Shown one piece after another: positions 17,499 through 22,762 of a DNA stretch of 22,762 nucleotides. Each line of letters starts with the position of its first letter. Within the stretch, counting starts at the first letter, position 1. The translations under genes and the position numbers were made by a program. Source of the stretch: an uncultured Collinsella sp. (GTDB taxonomy: Bacteria > Actinomycetota > Coriobacteriia > Coriobacteriales > Coriobacteriaceae); assembly GCA_900545665.1 (NCBI GenBank), contig UQZU01000033.1, forward strand, positions 1-22,762, written 5' to 3'. The notes below the pieces were generated by a model. It was given only the letters and a program-made list of their open reading frames with translations, did no database searches and was not told where the DNA came from.

Positions 17499-17521
17499 TA
17501 CAATGAATCCATTGTTTAAAC
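17499..17521 (+). promoter_or_regulatory. Proposed PTS-fusion promoter -10 and operator
   Basis: TACAAT (17499-17504) is a likely -10 with GTTTAAAC (17514-17521) over the expected transcription start, a classical repression position. The site shares the 10-mer TTGTTTAAAC with the regulator's own promoter. Confidence 0.5.
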
Positions 17522-17564
17522 GTTTCCCCACGCGCAACGCGCCTCGATATTCGGAAGGCAGAAC

Positions 17565-20006
17565 ATGCTGCAAAAAATCCAACGCTTTGGCGGGGCAATG
17601 TTCGCGCCCGCCATGCTGTTTTCTATATCAGGCCTCATGGTCGGCGTCTCCGCTCTCGCAACGACTGCGGACATCGTCGGCGATCTCGCCGTATACGGAA
17701 CCCCTTGGTACGTTTTTTGGACCATCATCCAGCGCGGCTCGTGGACGGTCTTTAAACGCCTCCCGCTCCTTTTTGCCGTAGCGCTGCCCATCGGTCTTGC
17801 CCAAAAACAACCGGCTCGTTGCTGTCTCGAGGCTCTCGTCGCCTATTTTGCCTACTGCTTCTTTTTGAGCGAGATCATTAAGCTGAGCGGAGACAACCTT
17901 GGACTTGAGTACCCGTCATCTTTGACCTCCGCCAGCGGTATCACCGTCATCGACGGCATCAAGACGCTCGACACCGGCATTATCGGCCCGCTGGCGGTAT
18001 CGGCAACCGTCGTTGCCATCCATGACCGCTTCTACGATGCCAAGGTTCCCGATTGGCTCGGCACCTTCTCGGGCTCCTCGCTGGTCTACCTCATCAGCTT
18101 TTTTGCCGTGTTTGCCCTTGCTGCTATCTCGGCCGCCATCGTGCCCTACGTATACGATGTAACCGATACGCTGCGTCACGCGCTTGCAGGCGTCGGTCCC
18201 TTTGGCGTGGGCATCTTTGTCTTTTTAGAACGAGCACTCGAGCCCTTTGGCCTGCACCACCTGCTCTACATGCCGATCTACTACGACAACCTGGTCATTA
18301 ACGACGGCATCTACGCCACGTGGAGCAGTTTGCTCCCCATCCTCTCCCATAGCACGCGCCCCCTTAATGAGCTTGCGCCGTGGGCCGGTTTTACCGCCAC
18401 CGGCTGGGTCAAGCTCTTTGGCCTTCCCGCCATCGCAGCTGCGTTCTACTCCACCGCAAAACCCGAGCGCCGCGCCGGCCTCAGGGTCATCCTTGTTCCC
18501 GCCATCATCGCCTCGGTGGTTTGCGGCGTTACCGAGCCACTCGAGTTTCTCTTTATGTTCACCCACCCCGGGCTCTTTTTGCTCTACGCCGTCTTATCGT
18601 CTTGCCTTGCCACAACCATGAATCTCTTTGGCATCGTCGGCATCTTCTCGGGCGGCCTCATGGAGATGGCAGCCTTCAACTTTATTCCGCTCATGCGCAC
18701 GCATGCCGGTGCCTATCTTTTGGCGCTCGGTATCGGCCTTGCCTTTAGCCTCATCTTTTTTGTTAGTTTTCGAGCACTCATCTTGGTCCATGACCTTAAG
18801 ACTCCGGGCCGCGAGGATCATGTCGTCAATCGCGCGGCAATCGATTGTTTAACGGGAAGCGACTTTGCCAAAGAGCAATCTCCCAATGACGAGGTCAATA
18901 GTCGATCCGATCAAGATCACGTCCTCGCTGAGCGGGTAATTCAGCTTTTAGGTGGCGTTGGCAATATCGTGGGCGCAACCAACTGCGCCACGCGCCTGCG
19001 CGTCGAGGTCGCAGACCCTTCCATCGTTGCAGATAACGCGTCGTTTGTCGCGGTGGGCGCCAAGGGCCTCATCATTACGGGCAAGACCGCCCAGGTGATT
19101 ATCGGCATCTCCGTTCCCCGCGTTAAAGAGCATTTTGACCAGATCATGGGCCTCGAGCCGGAATTTGTGCCCACCACCTCGGCCTCCCCTGCCGCCAGCG
19201 CAGCCCATAAGCGCGGCAATATTTGCTTCTTCGATATCGACGGAACGCTCGCCTGGCAAGACCCCAGGCTCGCCCAAGACCTTCCCGAAGACGAGCGGGA
19301 CCTCTCCCCCTATCCCAACGAGGCGGTTTCGCAGGCAATCCGCGAGTTTGTCGCCAACGGCAACATGGCCTTTATCTGCACGGGACGCACCCTGAGCTGC
19401 ATCCACCCCAAACTTCTTGAGCTGCCTTGGACCGGCATCGTCTGTCTTGCGGGCGGTTACGCCGAGATCAACGGACACGCAATTCGCGATCTGTCGATGA
19501 CGCCCAGTATGCTGCAGCGTCTTGCCCCCTACCTTGAGCAATCGGGCGAGGTCATCCGCTTTGAGGGCCTCAACGGCGTCGTGCGCATGAGTGCCGATGC
19601 CCCCGGATACGCGCGCACCTTGGGCGACGCAGTCACGCAGCTGCAACATTACAGTGTCTACAAGATCTTGATGTCTACATCGCTCGCCAACCACATCGCT
19701 CAAGATAAGGCACTTGAGCCGCTGCTGTGCTTTAACGAGCTCGAACTCGAGGTAACCGAAATCTCGCCCCGCGAATGCACGAAGCGCGGGGGCATCCAGT
19801 CTGTACTCGACGCCCTCGATCCCCACCACGGAACCGTATACGGCATCGGCGACGCCAGCAATGACGTCTCGCTGATGAACGCCGTCGATGTCGGTATCGC
19901 CATGGGCAATGCGCCAGACTATCTCAAGGATAAGGCCGATTACGTGACCGACACCGTCGATCACGACGGTGTCGTTGCGGCGCTCGAGCATTTTGGGCTG
20001 ATTTAG
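17565..20006 (+). CDS. Alpha-glucoside-type PTS EIICB fused to a HAD-IIB (Cof-type) phosphatase
   Basis: This is an 813-residue three-part membrane protein. Residues 1-410 are an EIIC permease of the glucose superfamily; the opening MLQKIQRFGGAMFAPAM, TVFKRLPLLFAVALPIGLA and GVTEPLEF resemble Klebsiella AglA and other alpha-glucoside permeases. Residues about 448-535 are EIIB with the phosphorylated Cys474 in NCATRLRV. A Pro/Ala/Ser linker leads to a HAD-IIB domain (554-813) with every catalytic motif: Asp557 and Asp559 in DIDGT, Thr606 in CTGRT, Lys740, and GDASND (763-767). EIIA is absent and must act in trans. The reading frame is continuous. The ATG has GGAAGG seven bases upstream. I infer import of an alpha-glucoside as its phosphate, then dephosphorylation by the tail. 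Alternative: the HAD domain relieves sugar-phosphate stress, as YigL does in E. coli. Confidence 0.93.
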   Translation: MLQKIQRFGGAMFAPAMLFSISGLMVGVSALATTADIVGDLAVYGTPWYVFWTIIQRGSWTVFKRLPLLFAVALPIGLAQKQPARCCLEALVAYFAYCFFLSEIIKLSGDNLGLEYPSSLTSASGITVIDGIKTLDTGIIGPLAVSATVVAIHDRFYDAKVPDWLGTFSGSSLVYLISFFAVFALAAISAAIVPYVYDVTDTLRHALAGVGPFGVGIFVFLERALEPFGLHHLLYMPIYYDNLVINDGIYATWSSLLPILSHSTRPLNELAPWAGFTATGWVKLFGLPAIAAAFYSTAKPERRAGLRVILVPAIIASVVCGVTEPLEFLFMFTHPGLFLLYAVLSSCLATTMNLFGIVGIFSGGLMEMAAFNFIPLMRTHAGAYLLALGIGLAFSLIFFVSFRALILVHDLKTPGREDHVVNRAAIDCLTGSDFAKEQSPNDEVNSRSDQDHVLAERVIQLLGGVGNIVGATNCATRLRVEVADPSIVADNASFVAVGAKGLIITGKTAQVIIGISVPRVKEHFDQIMGLEPEFVPTTSASPAASAAHKRGNICFFDIDGTLAWQDPRLAQDLPEDERDLSPYPNEAVSQAIREFVANGNMAFICTGRTLSCIHPKLLELPWTGIVCLAGGYAEINGHAIRDLSMTPSMLQRLAPYLEQSGEVIRFEGLNGVVRMSADAPGYARTLGDAVTQLQHYSVYKILMSTSLANHIAQDKALEPLLCFNELELEVTEISPRECTKRGGIQSVLDALDPHHGTVYGIGDASNDVSLMNAVDVGIAMGNAPDYLKDKADYVTDTVDHDGVVAALEHFGLI

Positions 20007-20075
20007 GCGCGCTCCATCAAACGCACGTCCGTTGTCCTAAATCGCCAAAACTGCCGCGCCAAACGCCCTGATGTG

Positions 20076-20098
20076 GCAATATGTTATCTGCATATTGC
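20076..20098. promoter_or_regulatory. Inverted repeat upstream of the polyprenyl synthase gene
   Basis: GCAATATG (20076-20083) and CATATTGC (20091-20098) are perfect inverted 8-mers around TTATCTG. The site lies 22 bp before the chosen start and overlaps an upstream in-frame ATG, which argues that translation begins later. It could be an operator or a hairpin in the leader. Confidence 0.45.
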
Positions 20099-20119
20099 AT
20101 CAACGCAACCTCAGAAAGA

Positions 20120-21145
20120 ATGCGAGAACCCGTGTCCAGTCCGTTTACCAGCTTTTTAGCCCAGCACTTTGACCAGATTAACGACTATCTGGCCACGTTC
20201 TTTGACGGACAGGCGACCTCTGCCGATATCGAGCGCTACCTGTACGCGCCGCTCTCGGCTTTTACGGCCAACGCCGGCAAGCGCCACCGCCCGCTTATCT
20301 GCATGCTCGCCGCAACCGCAGTGGGCGGTAGCTTCGAGAGCGCCCGCAGCGCCGCGGCAGCCATCGAGCATTTCCAGTCGGGCGCGCTGATCCACGACGA
20401 CATCGCCGACAACGGACAGCTTCGTCGAGGCAAGCCCTGCATGCACCTTACCGAGGGCACGGGCCTTGCCATCAATTGTGGCGACCTGGCGCTCACCATG
20501 GTCACCAAGACGGTTCTCGACGACCCCACGCTGGAGTCCGACGTGAAGCTGCGCGTACTCCACGAGCTTACCGAGATGATCGTCCGCACCATCGAGGGTC
20601 AAGCGCTCGACCTGGGTTGGGTCCGTGACGGGCGCTTTGATATCTCGGTTGATGACTACCTGGACATGGCGACGCACAAGACCGCGTTTTACAGCGGAGC
20701 CACGCCGCTTGCCGCCGGAGCCATTATCGGCGACGGCAGCGATGAGCAAATCGAAGCGCTGCGCGCCTTTGGCCTGCACACGGGCCTCGCCTTTCAGATT
20801 CAGGACGACCTGCTCAACCTTGTCGGCACTAAGGAAGCCGCCAACAAGGACTTCCGCACCGACATCACCGAGGGCAAGCGCACGCTCGTTGCCGTGCACG
20901 CCCTGTCTGATGAGCGCTATCACGACGAGATTGAAGCGATCCTTTCCTCGGGCACCGATGATCCCGCGCAGCTCGCACGCGCCGTGGAGATCTTCCAGGA
21001 GACCGGCTCCATCGATTACGCCCACACTTACGCGCTCGACTTGACCGCTAAGGCCAAAGCGGCCATCGAGAACGTTGAGCTTGATCCGCACGCACGCAAG
21101 CTGTTCCTCTCCATGGCAGATTTCTTTGTGGAGCGCCTTAACTAA
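20120..21145 (+). CDS. Polyprenyl (isoprenoid) diphosphate synthase
   Basis: A trans-type prenyltransferase that condenses isopentenyl diphosphate onto allylic diphosphates for quinone side chains or other isoprenoids. The protein is about 341 residues. It has GKRHRP for diphosphate binding, the first aspartate-rich motif DDIAD (Asp93, 94, 97) followed by RRGKP, and the second motif QDDLLN (Asp229, 230 with Asn233 in place of the usual third aspartate). The residue just before DDIAD is His, with a Leu-Ile pair upstream, so chain length is not clear. The start is uncertain: ATG 20120 has only AGAAAG very close upstream, and GTG 20132 is also possible. It is followed by the CwlM-like gene 138 bp downstream. 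Confidence 0.9.
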   Translation: MREPVSSPFTSFLAQHFDQINDYLATFFDGQATSADIERYLYAPLSAFTANAGKRHRPLICMLAATAVGGSFESARSAAAAIEHFQSGALIHDDIADNGQLRRGKPCMHLTEGTGLAINCGDLALTMVTKTVLDDPTLESDVKLRVLHELTEMIVRTIEGQALDLGWVRDGRFDISVDDYLDMATHKTAFYSGATPLAAGAIIGDGSDEQIEALRAFGLHTGLAFQIQDDLLNLVGTKEAANKDFRTDITEGKRTLVAVHALSDERYHDEIEAILSSGTDDPAQLARAVEIFQETGSIDYAHTYALDLTAKAKAAIENVELDPHARKLFLSMADFFVERLN

Positions 21146-21283
21146 CGGGGGTTATAAAACCTGTCAGCAGCGTATTTAGGCACAACTTGCTACACTGTTG
21201 AGTGCATGTTTATGCATCCCTTTGCGTTGTCTATCCGACAGACGCTCAAATAGTACGAATGGTACGCCGAAAGGGGTTCGTTC

Positions 21284-22189
21284 ATGGAACCTATTACAAC
21301 GGGCATGCAAGGAGCAGCCGTCGAGGACGTGCAGTCTCGTCTCCTGCAGCTCGGCTACACGATTGATGCCGCCGAAGTCACCGACAAGTACTTTGGAGCC
21401 ACCACTGAGCAGGCCGTCAGCACCTTCAGGCTCGACAGCGGCCTTGCTGCCGGTCATGCCGTCGATATCCCCTGTTGGAGCGCCCTTGTAGACGCTTCGT
21501 ATAAGCTGGGCGACCGCACCCTCTATCTGCGCATGCCCAATTTCCATGGCGCCGATGTGCAGGCCCTGCAGCGCGCTCTCAACGTTTTGGGCTTTGCCTG
21601 TGGCGAAGACGACGGCTACTTTGGTCCGCATACCGAGGCCGCCCTGCAGCAGTTCCAGGAAAATGTCGGCCTGTTTGCCGACGGCATGGCCTTCCAGGAC
21701 ACCTACGCCTACATCAACCGCCTGCACCATGTGTGGGAGGGCAAGCCCTCGGTCACCGAAGCCGAGTCCCGCATCGGTTTTGCTCGCGCCGCCAACGTGC
21801 TCGAGCGCTTCCAGATTGCCGTTATCGGCGAGGACCCCATCGCACGCAGCGTTGCGTCGCGCATGTGGAATATCGCCACGGCAACGACCGACAACAGCGG
21901 CATGATGCTCTGTGACTCCGAGGTCCCAACCGACGTTGACCTGGTGCTCGAAATCGCAAGCGACGAGCTGCCCGCCGACGCCGCACCGCGCGCCACGATT
22001 GCCCTCGCCGAGTGCCACAACCTGGCCCAGCGCATCCGCACCGCCAATGTCGCCGCGCAGCAGAAGCCGGCTCGCATTCGCATTGAGCTCACGGGCATGA
22101 CGCGCTACAACGGCACCTTCACGGCCAGCGACGCGCAGACACTCGCCGTACGCCTGCTCGATGGCGTTTGCGATGCCCTCGCAGATTAG
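21284..22189 (+). CDS. CwlM-like protein: two peptidoglycan-binding repeats plus degenerate amidase-like domain
   Basis: This 301-residue protein has no signal peptide or membrane segment, so it should be cytoplasmic. Residues about 5-65 and 80-145 are PG_binding_1 repeats (LGYTIDAAEVTDKYFGATTE; LGFACGEDDGYFGPHTEAAL). The order and the ASYKLGDRTLYLR joint between them match mycobacterial CwlM, which continues with ADG and a C-terminal amidase-3 domain. Here the C-terminal 130 residues keep the fold pattern, ending IRIELTGMTRYNGTFTASDA and a final helix. The zinc-binding His and Glu positions of active amidases are not recognisable (IGEDPIARS replaces the first). Mycobacterial CwlM is itself a cytoplasmic regulator of MurA, so I infer regulation and not hydrolysis. 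AAAGGGG precedes the ATG by eight bases. Confidence 0.82.
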   Translation: MEPITTGMQGAAVEDVQSRLLQLGYTIDAAEVTDKYFGATTEQAVSTFRLDSGLAAGHAVDIPCWSALVDASYKLGDRTLYLRMPNFHGADVQALQRALNVLGFACGEDDGYFGPHTEAALQQFQENVGLFADGMAFQDTYAYINRLHHVWEGKPSVTEAESRIGFARAANVLERFQIAVIGEDPIARSVASRMWNIATATTDNSGMMLCDSEVPTDVDLVLEIASDELPADAAPRATIALAECHNLAQRIRTANVAAQQKPARIRIELTGMTRYNGTFTASDAQTLAVRLLDGVCDALAD

Positions 22190-22227
22190 GTAAACTAAAC
22201 GAGTTGCTTTTGGGCAACACCACACAT

Positions 22228-22302
22228 TGGGACGTAGTTCAACGGTAGAACTCCGGTTTTTGGTGCCGGCTGTTGGGGGTTCGAATCCCTCCGTCCCAGC
22301 CA
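22228..22302 (+). tRNA. tRNA-Gln (anticodon TTG), CCA encoded
   Basis: The cloverleaf folds fully. The acceptor TGGGACG pairs with CGTCCCA, and the D-stem GTTC pairs with GAAC. The anticodon stem CCGGT/GCCGG encloses the loop TTTTGGT, giving anticodon TTG at 22260-22262. The T-arm carries TTCGAAT. Discriminator G and an encoded CCA end the gene at 22302. The T-arm sequence is partly duplicated downstream. Confidence 0.96.
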
Positions 22303-22311
22303 TTAAAATTG

Positions 22312-22347
22312 AGCGCCCTGAGCCCATAACGGCCCAGGGCGCTTTCT
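22312..22347 (+). terminator. tRNA-Gln terminator
   Basis: AGCGCCCTG pairs perfectly with CAGGGCGCT around a 14-base loop, followed by TTCTT. It begins nine bases after CCA. A diverged copy of this hairpin lies at 22582-22616. Confidence 0.85.
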
Positions 22348-22358
22348 TGTGGGCAAGC

Positions 22359-22491
22359 GGAGGGATTCGAGAACCCGCAAGGGTGCGGAGCTGAGGAAAC
22401 GCGAAGCGTTTTCCAGCGCAGCACGCAAGGAGCGAAGCGACGCAGCGGGGCGCGGCCGCCGAAAAGGCGGACGCGGAATCCCTCCGTCCCA
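22359..22491. repeat. Structured segment bounded by tRNA T-arm copies
   Basis: The left end GGAGGGATTCGA (22359-22370) is the reverse complement of the tRNA-Gln 3' T-arm. The right end GAATCCCTCCGTCCCA (22476-22491) is an exact 16-bp direct copy of the tRNA 3' end (22283-22298). The interior holds short hairpins (such as CCGCC-GAAAA-GGCGG and GGAAACGC with GCGTTTTCC) and no credible gene. It may be the remnant of a small element that integrated at the tRNA. Confidence 0.7.
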
Positions 22492-22493
22492 CA

Positions 22494-22553
22494 GCCGGCA
22501 CTTGGAGACGTTCCTAAAGTGCCGGCACTAAAGGAACGTCTCCAAGTGCCGGC
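22494..22553. repeat. 60-bp perfect inverted repeat with palindromic loop
   Basis: The 22-bp arms (22494-22515 and 22532-22553, starting GCCGGCACTTGGAGACG) are exact reverse complements. The 16-base loop contains its own palindrome AGTGCCGGCACT (22518-22529), so GTGCCGGC occurs in arms and loop. It can form a cruciform or a cloverleaf-like RNA. It starts two bases after the tRNA 3'-end copy. Confidence 0.85.
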
Positions 22554-22581
22554 CTCCCAAAAATCTACCTTTAAAAGACAG

Positions 22582-22616
22582 GCGCCCCAAGCCCATAAGG
22601 ACCAAGAGCGCCTTTC
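22582..22616 (+). repeat. Diverged copy of the tRNA-Gln terminator hairpin
   Basis: Aligned with 22313-22346, about 28 of 34 positions agree, including the block AGCCCATAA. GCGC outer stems and a trailing TTTC are retained, though inner pairing is weakened. No second tRNA is recognisable before it. The rest of 22554-22711 shows nothing I can name. Confidence 0.6.
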
Positions 22617-22711
22617 ATCTAGAAAATATCAGCCCAGTTCCGAAAAGCGACCCGCATGCGACAACCAAGTAGCCGCAGGCCCCGGGAGAGTGGGGACACC
22701 GGCTTAGGTTT

Positions 22712-22762
22712 ATCGCGAGTTCCGCACGAACAGGAGGCCACTTAATGTGGCCTCCGTCGTGA
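22712..22762. repeat. Dispersed hairpin repeat, copy 2 (reaches window edge)
   Basis: ATCGCGAGTTCCGCACG followed by a perfect stem GAGGCCAC / GTGGCCTC around TTAAT. It matches copy 1 at 4798-4850 in the head and core. Differences in the outer stem are compensated (AAGGCC with GGCCTT there, GAGGCC with GGCCTC here), showing selection for pairing. Confidence 0.85.

Noticed and set aside
21176..22501. 441-codon minus-strand frame crossing the tRNA
   Set aside because: It is antisense to the CwlM-like gene and runs through tRNA-Gln and its terminator.
22349..22707. Two 60-codon frames after the tRNA
   Set aside because: They overlap the structured repeats, lack ribosome binding sites and have a composition typical of hairpin DNA.

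Overview
The window reads as chromosome of a gut Coriobacteriia member, most likely Collinsella or a close relative. The evidence is high GC, strong AAGGAGG-type ribosome binding sites, Tat-type signal peptides, many sugar uptake genes and several GntR/HutC regulators. The genus is inferred from gene content and protein style, not from a marker gene.

Layout. 1-2512: start of an unidentified minus-strand gene, then an apparent operon of one small hypothetical protein and two overlapping GntR/UTRA regulators. 2513-4712: a LacI-type regulator divergent from murB, which ends at a strong terminator. 4713-4908: a compact repeat island with a perfect 33-bp inverted repeat. 4909-6114: a Tat-exported, coiled-coil cysteine peptidoglycan hydrolase. 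6381-7442: galE. 7663-11563: malQ and glgP. 11564-11940: a gap with two copies of a 55-bp palindromic element. 11941-17335: minus-strand sugar ABC transporter (lipoprotein, two permeases, ATPase) preceded by a TreR-like GntR regulator. 17565-20006: divergent alpha-glucoside-type PTS permease fused to a HAD phosphatase. 20120-22189: a polyprenyl diphosphate synthase and a CwlM-like protein. 22228-22302: tRNA-Gln. 22303-22762: non-coding, dense in structured repeats.

How the genes may work together. MalQ and GlgP process cytoplasmic maltodextrin. The ABC transporter and the PTS permease are two uptake routes next to them. An 8-bp palindrome matching the GntR/HutC consensus GTnTAnAC occurs at the malQ promoter and twice between the TreR-like regulator and the PTS gene; related sites lie upstream of the ABC operon. 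I infer one regulator controlling the whole alpha-glucan block. The most unusual protein is EIIC-EIIB-HAD: all expected catalytic residues of EIIB and the HAD domain are present, which suggests phosphorylating import followed by dephosphorylation in one polypeptide.

A second point of interest is the 301-residue protein at 21284. It resembles mycobacterial CwlM (two peptidoglycan-binding repeats, no signal peptide), but its amidase-like half has lost recognisable zinc ligands, so a cytoplasmic regulatory role is more likely than hydrolysis.
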